Positions 55,610-64,000 of a DNA stretch of 64,000 nucleotides are shown piece by piece. This DNA comes from Acidobacteria bacterium AB60. Lineage in GTDB: Bacteria > Acidobacteriota > Terriglobia > Terriglobales > Acidobacteriaceae. The translations under genes were made by a program, and so were the position numbers. The notes beneath the pieces are model-generated. The model saw only the letters and a list, made by a program, of their open reading frames with translations, was not told where the DNA came from and did not search any database. The stretch is from positions 744,001 to 808,000 of the forward strand of contig VANK01000001.1 in the NCBI GenBank assembly GCA_008682415.1. Reading direction: 5' to 3'. Position 1 is the stretch's first letter, and each line of letters begins with the position of its first letter.

Positions 55610-57853
55610 GTGGCTGACGACGCGACAGAATTGGTGACGCTGCCGGTGGTGGGGATGACGTGTGCCGCGTGTCAGCACCACGTGGAAGACGCGCTGCGGG
55701 CCACAGCGGGGGTGGCGGAAGCGCGTGTGGACCTGATGGCGCACCGCGCCCGGGTGACGTTTGACCCGACGGTCTCCGGGCCGGAGGCGTTGGTTGCAGC
55801 CATCCGCAGCGCCGGGTACGATGCGGTGCTGCCGCGTGGCGAGTCCGCAGGAGAACAGGAAAGCGAGCCGTCCGGAGGCGGCTCAGCGGAGAAGGCGTAC
55901 ACGATGCTGGCCGCGGGAGCGATCGCGATGTTCGCAGCCATGCCGCTCGGCACGGAGATGGGTACGCTCGATCACTGGCTGATGCGGGGTCTGCCTTGGC
56001 TGTATGCTGCGCCGCCCGACGGGCTGCGCTGGGGTCTTCTCCTGATGACCGTCGTGCTGGTGCCGTGGGCGGCCCGGGGGATCTTTGTCAATGCGTGGCG
56101 GGGGGTCCTGCATCGCACGACCAACATGAACACGCTGGTTGCTCTGGGAACGAGTGTGGCCTTCCTCTATTCGGCGTATGCCACGGTCTTCCCTGCTCCG
56201 GGCATGCAGGTGTACTACGACGCGGTGCTGCTGATCCTGGGATTTCTGCTTCTGGGCAAGAGCCTGGAGGTGCGCGCAAAGAGACGCGCGATGGCGGCGC
56301 TGGACTCGCTGAGCCGGATGAAGACGGTCACGGCGCGGCGGATTGTGGATGGAGTGGAGACGCTGGTGCCGCTGGAGGAGATCCGGCCCGGCGACAACGT
56401 GGTCGTTTTGCCGGGTGAGCGGTTCCCGGTGGATGCCACGGTGGTGGATGGCCGCACGACGGTGGATGAGTCGATGCTCACGGGCGAATCGACTCCATTG
56501 GAACGCGGGGTCGGAGGCCGGGTGCTTGCGGGGTCGCTGAACTACGACGGCGCGGTGGTGTGCCGCGCGGAGTCGCTGGGCGAAGCCACGGTGCTGGCGC
56601 AGATCACGCGCATGGTGGAACAGGCGCAGGGCTCGCGCGCGCCAATGGAGCGGCTGGCGGATCGCGCCAGCGCCATCTTTGTTCCCGTGGTGCTGGGGCT
56701 GGCGTTGCTTACCTTTGTGGCGTGGATGGCGTCAGCGCGGTCTTTGCCGCTGGCGCTGGCCAATACGGTGGCGGTCCTGGTGATTGCGTGTCCATGCGCG
56801 ATGGGGCTTGCGGTTCCGGCGGCGCTCACGGTGGCTGTTGGGCGGGGGGCGCAGTTGGGCGTGCTGTTCAAGGGAGGAGAGGCCCTGGAGCGGCTGGCAA
56901 ATTTGAATGTTGTGGTACTGGACAAGACAGGCACACTGACGGTGGGGCGGCCGGTGCTGGAGGGGGTTCATCCCCTGGGCGACATGGATTCCGATCGGCT
57001 GCTGGCGCTGGCGGCCGCGGCGGAGGAGCGCTCCAATCATCCGCTGGCGCATGCGATTGTCGACGGCGCGAAGGCGCGCGGGCTGAAGTGGGAGGCGGCG
57101 GACGGAGTGCAGGTGCTTCCCGGACGCGGGCTGATGGCGACCGTCGAAGGTCACGAGTGTCTGCTCGGAAATGAGGCGCTCTTGGGCGAGTACTTCATCT
57201 CCTTGCCCGCTGGGGTTCCGGCGGCGGCCCCCGGGGTGACGCGGCTCTGGATGGCGCTCGATCAGAAGCCGGCGGCCTATTTTGACGCGCGGGATGCGCT
57301 GCGGCCGGATGCGCGTGCGGCGGTGGGGGCACTGCAGGAGAGCGGCCTGCGCGTGCTGATGCTGACCGGCGATTCGGCGGCTGCGGCGGCGCCGATGGCG
57401 GCCGCGGCCGGACTGGTGGAGGTAGAGGCGGGATTGGATCCCGCGGGCAAGCTGGCGCGCGTCCGGCAGCTGCAGCAAGGCGGATTGCGTGTGGGCATGG
57501 TTGGCGACGGCATTAATGATGCGGGCGCCCTGGCCCAGGCCGACGCCGGAATCGCCATGGGGACGGGAGCGGACCTGGCCCAGGAGGCAGGGGATGTGCT
57601 GCTGCTGCGGGCGCAGCCTTCGGCCATTCCCGCGGCGCTGTCACTGGCGCGCGCAACGCTGGGGGTGATGCGGCAGAACCTGGGATGGGCGGCTGGCTAC
57701 AACCTGCTCGGCATTCCCCTGGCAGCCGGTGTGCTGTACCCCGCGTTTCATGTTCTGCTGAGCCCGTGGATAGCCGCGGCGGCGATGGCGTTCAGTTCGG
57801 TGAGCGTGCTGGCGAACAGCCTGAGGCTGCGGCGATGGCAGGCGGGGATTTGA
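55610..57853 (+). CDS. copA: Copper-exporting P1B-type ATPase
   Basis: 747 residues from GTG 55610. One N-terminal HMA domain (MTCAACQ, Cys18 and Cys21) is followed by eight membrane helices with the transport motif CPC at about 394-396. The actuator has TGES near 291, the phosphorylated Asp438 is in DKTGTLT, and the hinge is VGDGINDAGALAQAD. P1B-1 ATPases pump Cu(I) out of the cytoplasm at the cost of ATP. Only one HMA domain is attached, with the second supplied by CopZ. Confidence 0.95.
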   Translation: MADDATELVTLPVVGMTCAACQHHVEDALRATAGVAEARVDLMAHRARVTFDPTVSGPEALVAAIRSAGYDAVLPRGESAGEQESEPSGGGSAEKAYTMLAAGAIAMFAAMPLGTEMGTLDHWLMRGLPWLYAAPPDGLRWGLLLMTVVLVPWAARGIFVNAWRGVLHRTTNMNTLVALGTSVAFLYSAYATVFPAPGMQVYYDAVLLILGFLLLGKSLEVRAKRRAMAALDSLSRMKTVTARRIVDGVETLVPLEEIRPGDNVVVLPGERFPVDATVVDGRTTVDESMLTGESTPLERGVGGRVLAGSLNYDGAVVCRAESLGEATVLAQITRMVEQAQGSRAPMERLADRASAIFVPVVLGLALLTFVAWMASARSLPLALANTVAVLVIACPCAMGLAVPAALTVAVGRGAQLGVLFKGGEALERLANLNVVVLDKTGTLTVGRPVLEGVHPLGDMDSDRLLALAAAAEERSNHPLAHAIVDGAKARGLKWEAADGVQVLPGRGLMATVEGHECLLGNEALLGEYFISLPAGVPAAAPGVTRLWMALDQKPAAYFDARDALRPDARAAVGALQESGLRVLMLTGDSAAAAAPMAAAAGLVEVEAGLDPAGKLARVRQLQQGGLRVGMVGDGINDAGALAQADAGIAMGTGADLAQEAGDVLLLRAQPSAIPAALSLARATLGVMRQNLGWAAGYNLLGIPLAAGVLYPAFHVLLSPWIAAAAMAFSSVSVLANSLRLRRWQAGI

Positions 57854-57911
57854 ACTCAATTCCAGTCGACATCGCGAGGCTAACCGCGCCGGGCGAGACT
57901 GGGACTCAAGC

Positions 57912-57917
57912 TAAAAT
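57912..57917 (+). promoter_or_regulatory. -10 box of lptFG
   Basis: TAAAAT, 18 bases before GTG 57935. Transcription could also run through from copA. Confidence 0.4.
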
Positions 57918-57934
57918 ACTGGCAGGCAACGCAC

Positions 57935-60277
57935 GTGCGCATCCTCACCCGCTACATCCTCGGCGAAATCCTGTCTCATGCGCTCATCGGGTGCGCGCTG
58001 TTCACCTTTGTGCTGTTCATGCCGCACCTGCCGCAGATCCTGGAGATCGTGGTGCGCAACAGCTCCACCTTCACCAATGTTCTGGAGATCTTCCTCTTCA
58101 CGCTGCCCAACCTGTTCTGGGTGACGGTGCCAATGTCGGTGCTGGTAGGCATCCTGCTAGGGTTAAGTCGGCTTGCTTCCGACAGCGAGATCGTGGCCAT
58201 GCGGGCCGCAGGCATGGGCATCGGCTACTTTGTACGCGTCTCCTCGATTGTGGCGGTAGCGGGCGCGCTGCTGGGGCTGGTGAACTCGTTGTATATTGCT
58301 CCGCACGCGAACCAGGCGATCCTGGACATGCAGCAGTCTCTGGCCATGTCGCAGGCGTCTTACCAGATTCAGCCGCATGTGTTCTACGAGGACTTCCATA
58401 ACGCCGTGCTGTACGTGCAGAACGTCCGGTCTGGCACGGGGGCCTCGAACTGGGACCAGATCTTCATGGCGGAGCTGACGGATCCCAACGCGCCCAAGAT
58501 CATTACCGCGCAGTCGGCCACGGTGGTCAACGACTCCACCCAGGAGTTGCTGATGCGCCTGCGCAACGGCCAGCAACACGAAACAGTGGCGGCGCAGCCG
58601 GATCAGTACAACGTTTCGACATTCAGCACGACGGATCTGCCTCTTCGCCTCAGCCCGCAGAGCGATGTGCACCTGGGACGGATGGACACTGCCATCTACG
58701 CCGTGCCGACGCCCACGCTGCTGGAGCGCATTCATGGGCCGGACCGGAAGAGATATCTCATCGAACTGAACAACCGCTTCTCGTACCCCGCGGCGTGCCT
58801 GGTCCTGATGCTGGTAGGCGTTCCGCTGGGCGTCATGTCGCGGCGGGGCGGCAAGAGTTCGGGGTTTGTGTTCACGCTACTGCTCGTGATCCTGTACTAC
58901 ATCCTGTCGTACACGGGAGTGGCCCTGGCGCGTCAGGACAAGCTCCCGGTGGTGCTGGCCGTATGGCTGGCGAACCTGCTGTTTGCGGCCGGCGGCGTAT
59001 TCCTGCTGTGGCAGATGGCGAGCGGGGGCCGGGTGCTGAGCGCGCTTGTGAACCTGACGGCCCGCGCGCCGAGCCTGAAGGTGACGCCGACGCTGCACGA
59101 GAATGGGGCCATGCTGAGCAAGTTCATCGACCGCCTGCAGCCGCGACCGGTGCGCAAGGCCCGGGGCGCGTTTCCGCGAATTCTGGACGACTACGTCATC
59201 CGCCAGTTCCTGGGGATGTTTTTCATGGTGCTGTGCGGATTCGTCCTGCTCATGCTGGTGTTCACCTTCTTCGAGCTGGTTGGGGACATCATCCGCAACA
59301 AGATTCCGCTGACCAAGGTGGGGCTCTACCTGCTGAATCTGACGCCCAACATGCTGTACACCATCGCGCCGCTTGCGGTTCTGATCGCGGCCCTGGTGAC
59401 GTTCGGCGTGCTTAACCGCAACAGCGAGATCATCGCGATGAAGGCCACGGGAATCAGCCTGTATCGGCTGGTAGTGCCAATCGTATCGATCGCCGCGATT
59501 CTGTCCGTCAGCCTCTTCCTCTTCGACGAGTTTTACCTGCCGCAGGCCAACCGCAGGCAGGAGGCGCTGCGCAACTTCATCAAGGGACGTCCGCCGCAGA
59601 CGGTGCTGCATCCGGAGCAGACGTGGATCTTCGGGCATCCGCGAACCGGCGAACCCGCGCGTATCTTCTACTACAAATTCTTTGATCGCGACCGCAACGA
59701 GTTTGCGAATCTTTCGGTATTCGAGTTCGACCCCGGGACGTTTGCCCTGTCCAGGCGCATCTTCGCCGCTCGGGTCTTCTGGGACCCCGATGCCGACGGC
59801 TGGAGATTTCAGAACGGATGGGTCCGCGACTTCCAGGGCGCCAACCAGAAGAGCTTTCGCGAGTTCATCAACACCACCTTTCCGGAGATTCATGAGGAGC
59901 CCAACTACTTCAAGAAGGAGAGCGTGCAGTCCCAGGAGATGAACTTCGGGCAGCTGGAACGGTATATCCGCGACCTGCGGCAGAGCGGATTTGACACGAT
60001 GCGGCTGCGGGTAGCTCTGTGGCACAAGCTGGCATATCCGGTGGTTGCCGTGGTCATGGCGGTGCTGGCGATTCCGTTTGCTCTGTCGATGGGAAGACGG
60101 GGTTCGCTGACGGGCATCGCCATGGCGATTGCCCTGGCGCTCACGTACTGGGTGGTGGATGGGCTGTTCGCGGCGATGGGCAACGTGAATTATCTGCCCG
60201 CGCCGATGGCGGCGTGGTCGTCGGACGTGCTGTTTGCGCTGACGGGCGGATATCTGCTGCTGCGAACGCCCACTTGA
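57935..60277 (+). CDS. LptF-LptG fusion, LPS export permease
   Basis: 780 residues hold two complete LptF/LptG (YjgP/YjgQ) permeases in tandem. Half 1 (about 1-395) begins RILTRYILGEILSHALIGCA and has SDSEIVAMRAAGM. Half 2 (about 415-780) begins ILDDYVIRQFLGMFFMVLCG and has NRNSEIIAMKATGISLYRLV. Each half has paired membrane helices around a beta-jellyroll periplasmic domain. With LptB, LptC and LptA they pull lipopolysaccharide out of the inner membrane. The fusion gives a fixed one-to-one pair; only LptFG is encoded here. Confidence 0.93.
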   Translation: MRILTRYILGEILSHALIGCALFTFVLFMPHLPQILEIVVRNSSTFTNVLEIFLFTLPNLFWVTVPMSVLVGILLGLSRLASDSEIVAMRAAGMGIGYFVRVSSIVAVAGALLGLVNSLYIAPHANQAILDMQQSLAMSQASYQIQPHVFYEDFHNAVLYVQNVRSGTGASNWDQIFMAELTDPNAPKIITAQSATVVNDSTQELLMRLRNGQQHETVAAQPDQYNVSTFSTTDLPLRLSPQSDVHLGRMDTAIYAVPTPTLLERIHGPDRKRYLIELNNRFSYPAACLVLMLVGVPLGVMSRRGGKSSGFVFTLLLVILYYILSYTGVALARQDKLPVVLAVWLANLLFAAGGVFLLWQMASGGRVLSALVNLTARAPSLKVTPTLHENGAMLSKFIDRLQPRPVRKARGAFPRILDDYVIRQFLGMFFMVLCGFVLLMLVFTFFELVGDIIRNKIPLTKVGLYLLNLTPNMLYTIAPLAVLIAALVTFGVLNRNSEIIAMKATGISLYRLVVPIVSIAAILSVSLFLFDEFYLPQANRRQEALRNFIKGRPPQTVLHPEQTWIFGHPRTGEPARIFYYKFFDRDRNEFANLSVFEFDPGTFALSRRIFAARVFWDPDADGWRFQNGWVRDFQGANQKSFREFINTTFPEIHEEPNYFKKESVQSQEMNFGQLERYIRDLRQSGFDTMRLRVALWHKLAYPVVAVVMAVLAIPFALSMGRRGSLTGIAMAIALALTYWVVDGLFAAMGNVNYLPAPMAAWSSDVLFALTGGYLLLRTPT

Positions 60278-60341
60278 TTCCAGGTCTCGCGGAGTCTCGG
60301 GTTTCATGGCACGGCCGCGAGTTTCTTGCTCTCGGGAGGCG

Positions 60342-60701
60342 TTACGGCGCGGCTGGGGCCTGGGCGCTCATGCGATCGAGGAAACCGAGGAAGGCCTGCC
60401 CGAGGCGGGGGTCCGCGGCCAGGAACTCAAACCCGGCGCCCTTGCCGGGCCGCACATCCATCACGCGTGCGAGGACCGATTGCCGCAGACCTGCGATCGT
60501 GAACCGCACCTCGACTTCCGTGAGACGGGGCAGACTGAGACGGGCGCGGGTCTCGACGAAGCATCCCGACCGGCTTATGTCGCGGATCTTGCCGCGAAAG
60601 ACGATTTGGGTGTGGAAGGCGATTACCTCGGCGAAGCCTTCGCAGGGAAATCGCGCGTGACGCCGCCGTTCTGCTCCATTGGGCTCATGTGGCTCGGTCA
60701 T
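60342..60701 (-). CDS. PilZ domain protein
   Basis: 119 residues with the PilZ c-di-GMP signature: RRRHARFPC (RxxxR type) at the N-terminus and GKIRDISRSGCFVET (D/NxSxxG) about 20 residues later, then the barrel strands LARVMDVRPGKGAGFEFL. It would bind cyclic di-GMP and affect motility, export or polysaccharide synthesis. Its place beside the flagellar genes and an exporter is suggestive but not proof. Confidence 0.88.
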   Translation of the reverse strand: MTEPHEPNGAERRRHARFPCEGFAEVIAFHTQIVFRGKIRDISRSGCFVETRARLSLPRLTEVEVRFTIAGLRQSVLARVMDVRPGKGAGFEFLAADPRLGQAFLGFLDRMSAQAPAAP

Positions 60702-60789
60702 TCCGGCTGCCGCTCCGGGCAGGGCGATACATCAGCTTTATCGGCCGAGGCTGCAAATACCTTGAATCACCAGCGCAGGCCGCGCCATC

Positions 60790-60795
60790 TACAAT
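60790..60795 (+). promoter_or_regulatory. -10 box at the leaderless position of the ABC exporter gene
   Basis: TACAAT ends six bases before ATG 60802. No ribosome-binding site is present before this ATG, which fits a leaderless message. Confidence 0.5.
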
Positions 60796-60801
60796 GGGAT
60801 C

Positions 60802-62556
60802 ATGCTGCGCGACCTGCGCCCCCTGTTCGCCTACATGCGACGCTACCGGTGGAGCTACCTGTGGGGCAGCTTGTCGGTCATCGCCACCAATGCGGTTTCG
60901 GTGCAGTTCCCGCGCGTGGTGGGACGGGCGATCGACTATCTCAAGAATCCGGCCGGAACGCACAGCCGGGTCTTGTTCTTCGCGGGAATCCTGGTCGCCA
61001 TCTATATCGTCAAGGGCATCTTTTTGTACGCGCAGCGGTGGATCCTGATCGGAATCTCGCGGGAGATCGAGTTCGACCTGCGCAACGATCTCTTCCTTCA
61101 TCTGGAGCGGCAGGACACGGGGTTCTATCACCGATACCGGACCGGCGACATCATGGCGCGCCTGACGAACGATTTGAACGCCGTGCGCATGCTGCTGGGT
61201 CCGGCGATCATGTACAGCGCCAACACGGTCATGTTCACGGTGGGCGCCGTGTTCTACCTGCTGCGGGTGAGCCCCTATCTGACCCTGGTGGCGCTGGCTC
61301 CCGCCCCGATCGCCAGCATTGTGGTGCAGTACCTGGGCAGGCGGATCCACGACCGGTTTGAACGCATCCAGGCCAGCTTCTCCGAGATCTCGGCGCAGGC
61401 ACAGGAGAACTATTCGGGAGCCCGGCTGGTGCGCGCCTTCGCGCGGGAAGAGTCGCAGATCAGCCTCTTTGAAAACCTGAATCGGCAGTACATCGCACGG
61501 GCGCTGCGCCTGGTCCAGCTGATGGGCATGCTGTGGCCCACGCTGGAGTTCATCCTCGGCGTGTCCATGATCCTGACGCTGCTGGCGGGCGGGCACCTGG
61601 TGCTGGAACATCGGATCAGCGTGGGCCAGTTTGTTGAATTCAACACATACATGATCCTGCTGATCTGGCCGATTATCGCGGTGGGTTGGGTGGTCAACAT
61701 CTTCCAGCGCGGCACGGCCTCGGTGACGCGCATTGACGAGTTGCTTCGGCAGATTCCGGCTATCGACGACAGCTCCGCCGATACCTCCATCCCGCGAGAT
61801 CTTACGCTGAACGGCGAGATCGAGCTGCGCCACCTGGACTTCAGCTATGGCGGCACGCAGGTGCTGCACGATGTTTCGCTGCACGTTCCAGCAGGCACCA
61901 GCCTTGCGATCGTGGGTCCGACGGGGAGCGGCAAAACAACCCTGGTTAACCTGCTGACGCGTCTGTATGAGGCTCCCCCGGGGGCTTTGCTGATCGATGG
62001 CCGCCCGGTGCGCGATTATCCGCTGGCGGTGCTGCGGCGGAATATCGGGATGGTTCCGCAAGAAACGTTTCTATTCAGCGAGACCATTCGCGAGAACCTG
62101 AGGTTTGGCGCCCCCGAAGCCAGCACGGAGGAGATGCTGATGGCCGCGGAGGCTGCGCATATCCGCTGTGAGTTTGAAGAATTTCCGCAGGGATTCGAGA
62201 CGGTGGTCGGGGAGCGCGGAGTCACGCTGTCGGGCGGACAGAAGCAGCGGACAGCGATCGCGCGGGCGCTGTTGCGGCGACCCTCGATCCTCATCCTGGA
62301 CGATGCGCTCGCTTCGGTAGACACCTACACGGAGGAACGCATTCTCGGTGGGCTGCGCAGCTATACGGCAACGTCGACGACCATCCTGATCTCCCACAGG
62401 GTGTCGACGGTACGGGATGCCGATCAGATCGCGGTTCTCGATCACGGCCGGATCGTCGAGCTTGGGCGGCACGATGAGTTGCTGGCGCTCGACGGGTATT
62501 ATGCCGGGCTCTATCAGAAGCAGCAGCTCGAGGAAGAACTCACGGTCGAGGGTTAG
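60802..62556 (+). CDS. ABC exporter, fused membrane and ATPase domains
   Basis: 584 residues, a half-transporter. Six membrane helices fill about 1-320. The ATPase has Walker A GPTGSGKTT near 372-380, the Q loop GMVPQETFLFSETIREN, the signature LSGGQKQR near 476 and Walker B ILILDDALAS. Such MsbA/MdlB-like exporters work as dimers and move lipids, peptides or drugs. Substrate unknown. It follows lptFG and a PilZ gene on the other strand. Confidence 0.92.
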   Translation: MLRDLRPLFAYMRRYRWSYLWGSLSVIATNAVSVQFPRVVGRAIDYLKNPAGTHSRVLFFAGILVAIYIVKGIFLYAQRWILIGISREIEFDLRNDLFLHLERQDTGFYHRYRTGDIMARLTNDLNAVRMLLGPAIMYSANTVMFTVGAVFYLLRVSPYLTLVALAPAPIASIVVQYLGRRIHDRFERIQASFSEISAQAQENYSGARLVRAFAREESQISLFENLNRQYIARALRLVQLMGMLWPTLEFILGVSMILTLLAGGHLVLEHRISVGQFVEFNTYMILLIWPIIAVGWVVNIFQRGTASVTRIDELLRQIPAIDDSSADTSIPRDLTLNGEIELRHLDFSYGGTQVLHDVSLHVPAGTSLAIVGPTGSGKTTLVNLLTRLYEAPPGALLIDGRPVRDYPLAVLRRNIGMVPQETFLFSETIRENLRFGAPEASTEEMLMAAEAAHIRCEFEEFPQGFETVVGERGVTLSGGQKQRTAIARALLRRPSILILDDALASVDTYTEERILGGLRSYTATSTTILISHRVSTVRDADQIAVLDHGRIVELGRHDELLALDGYYAGLYQKQQLEEELTVEG

Positions 62557-62565
62557 GCGGCCGGA

Positions 62566-62988
62566 TCAGGCATTCCAGCGTGAGCCTACCGAAGGGGTGT
62601 CGCCGGCCTGCGACAGGTGCTGGGGCGGCGGAGCGGGACCAGCCGCTACCTGGCGCCACGCATCGCGCACATTGCGCACACACTCGATGGCATGCTGAAA
62701 CTTTTGCGGCGACGCTGCCTGCGACGCCTGGAGGATCTGCGCGAAGATGGCCGCGTAGAATTCACTGAGCGCCTGTGCCGGCGCGCCGCCGACGTCCATG
62801 CGAAGCCTGGATTGGAGGTGAAGGATGATGTCGAGTGCGCGCTTTGCAGCGGCGCGGCGACCTTCGGTATCCCCGCGCTCCACAGCGTCGGCCGCGGCAT
62901 GGAGGAAACGGATGATGCCGTCGTAAAGAGCGACGACCAGATCCACCGCCGAAGCGCCTTCGAGTCCATATCCCTGAAAGTTCCCCAT
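62566..62988 (-). CDS. fliS: Flagellar export chaperone FliS
   Basis: 140 residues from ATG 62988 (MGNFQGYGLEGASAVDLVVA). The four-helix bundle has LVVALYDGIIRFLHAAADAV, the helix with GRRAAAKRALDIILHLQSRL and a Pro/Gln-rich tail. FliS binds the flagellin C-terminus and stops early polymerisation. It starts 13 bases after the fliD stop, on the same strand. Confidence 0.9.
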   Translation of the reverse strand: MGNFQGYGLEGASAVDLVVALYDGIIRFLHAAADAVERGDTEGRRAAAKRALDIILHLQSRLRMDVGGAPAQALSEFYAAIFAQILQASQAASPQKFQHAIECVRNVRDAWRQVAAGPAPPPQHLSQAGDTPSVGSRWNA

Positions 62989-63001
62989 CGCGATTCGAGT
63001 C

Positions 63002-64000
63002 CTAACCCTTCTGGTTGTAGCCGGTGATGGCCGCATACAGCATCTCCATGCCGTTGAGCTGGTTGGGCAGGGCCTGGAGGATCTGATTCGCCTGGTTGAG
63101 TTCGGCCGTCAGCCGCTTCTGCTGGTCGGCAATCGAGGCTTCCTGCTTGGAGATCTGCTTCTTGAGAGAGGACTCGATCGAGCTGTTGGATTTTTGCGCA
63201 AGGGATAGAATTCCGGTGGATGATTTGGTTCCTGCGCTGTTGAGGATATTGGAGACGGTCTGTCCCCAGCTGTAGGCATTCTGGAAGAAGCCCAGGACTC
63301 CGCTGAAGTTGGAGTTCAGTGCGGCATCGAGCGTGCTCTGGTCGAAGGTGAGGGTGCCATCATCTTTGGCGGAGACGCTGCTCCCGAGATTGGCCAGCGT
63401 GGAGAGGTTGGACGAGCTTGTGTAGTTCAGGCTAGTCGAGATCGAGTCGGATGTTGCGGTAAGGTTGGACTGAACGTCGAGGGAGCCTGCGGGGCCGGCG
63501 GTCTGCGACTGAAGGGTGATGCTCGATTCCCCGTTCCTGGTTACCACCACCGCGGTGACGCCCATGTTTGCCGCGTTGATGGCCTCCGCAAGCCCGGCCA
63601 CCGAAGTGTCGGATTCGGGGACATTGATGGTTTGCGCGGTGGCTGTGCCCACGCGGATGGTGATGGAGCCGGAGAGCGTCGCGTCCTGGGCAACGGCATT
63701 GAGATAGCCGTTCGGGTTCTGCAGGTTGGCGGCGGTCATCAGCTGTTGATGCAGGAGGGAGAGGGTGGGCGAGCCGAAGAGCGGCTCGGGGTCGCCGGAT
63801 GCGTCTCTTCCCTGCTGCGTGTTGATGGCGCCTATCAGTGCGTTGTAGTCGGATACGAGCTTGCTGACGGCGGCTTCCACGCCGGAGTTGTCGTTGCCGA
63901 TGACGACCTGCACGACTTCGAGCGAGCCGTCGGCGATGGTGGCACTGGGCGCGAGCAACTGAAACGTGAGTCCGGGAATGAGGCCGGTGACGGTGTTCGA
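63002..64000 (-). CDS. fliD: Flagellar hook-associated protein 2 FliD, C-terminal part (truncated by window)
   Basis: About 333 residues are visible and the frame is open at base 64000. The sequence starts with the FliD segment NTVTGLIPGLTFQLLAPSAT and runs into GVEAAVSKLVSDYNALIGAI. The C-terminal coiled end KQEASIADQQKRLTAELNQA is followed by YAAITGYNQKG. FliD caps the growing filament and helps flagellin assemble. The gene probably heads a fliD-fliS operon. Confidence 0.93.
   Translation of the reverse strand, partial: SNTVTGLIPGLTFQLLAPSATIADGSLEVVQVVIGNDNSGVEAAVSKLVSDYNALIGAINTQQGRDASGDPEPLFGSPTLSLLHQQLMTAANLQNPNGYLNAVAQDATLSGSITIRVGTATAQTINVPESDTSVAGLAEAINAANMGVTAVVVTRNGESSITLQSQTAGPAGSLDVQSNLTATSDSISTSLNYTSSSNLSTLANLGSSVSAKDDGTLTFDQSTLDAALNSNFSGVLGFFQNAYSWGQTVSNILNSAGTKSSTGILSLAQKSNSSIESSLKKQISKQEASIADQQKRLTAELNQANQILQALPNQLNGMEMLYAAITGYNQKG

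Noticed and set aside
60306..61361. 351-residue plus-strand frame over the PilZ gene and the start of the ABC gene
   Set aside because: Conflicts with the PilZ signature on the minus strand and the ABC exporter in another frame.

Overview
The window is chromosomal DNA of about 60% GC with dense, mostly short operons. It most likely comes from an acidobacterium of the Terriglobia/Acidobacteriaceae type. This is inferred from the gene content and not from a marker: a membrane-bound winged-helix/beta-propeller regulator, a PadR gene coupled to a prefix-domain membrane protein, a single-chain LptF-LptG fusion, a PEP-CTERM protein and an ATP synthase c subunit with a signal peptide. I see no rRNA, tRNA, CRISPR array, transposase or phage module.

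Layout. 1-3.7 kb: end of a TrmH-type methyltransferase overlapping rarA, then two unknown proteins and a secreted DinB-like protein. 3.8-10.2 kb (minus strand): a DsbD-like thiol reductase, CoA-binding and MOSC proteins, prfB with its +1 frameshift site, and lnt. 10.3-16.8 kb: a microprotein and an APC permease with a stress-protein-like tail, a UPF0173 hydrolase, a radical SAM protein, a ferric-reductase-like membrane protein, a methyltransferase-like protein and a bactofilin. 17-20 kb: the F0 genes atpZ-atpI-atpB-atpE. 20-25 kb: lysS, ymdB and two secreted proteins. 25.6-28.4 kb: metY-metX behind a leader that looks like a translation-coupled attenuator. 28.5-39.3 kb: small paralogous proteins, a PadR/membrane pair, purB, ubiX, a cupin, a glutaredoxin-like protein, a PEP-CTERM protein, an exported RidA and dispersed repeats. 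39.4-46.5 kb: four regulator or exported-protein loci (winged-helix propeller, AraC, SnoaL-MBL fusion, MerR). 46.5-50.2 kb: a minus-strand operon acyltransferase-aguB-aguA-tadA. 50.4-55 kb: a DUF4252 protein, icd, mdh, a hydrolase and a Nudix protein. 55-57.9 kb: a copper module (small membrane protein, CopZ-like chaperone, CopA). 57.9-62.6 kb: fused LptFG, a PilZ protein and an ABC exporter. 62.6-64 kb: fliS and the truncated fliD, the edge of a flagellar locus.

Working groups. MetX and MetY form the O-acetylhomoserine sulfhydrylation route to homocysteine. AguA and AguB convert agmatine to putrescine. Icd and Mdh are two TCA-cycle enzymes. Lnt and LptFG serve outer-membrane biogenesis, so the cell has a Gram-negative envelope. 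CopZ and CopA handle copper export. Several genes have a -10-like box 6-8 bases before the start codon, which suggests leaderless mRNAs.

Starts were moved from the longest reading frame where a Shine-Dalgarno site, a signal peptide or a stop/start overlap supported it. Promoters were read by eye. Family assignments come from motif recognition, without database searches.
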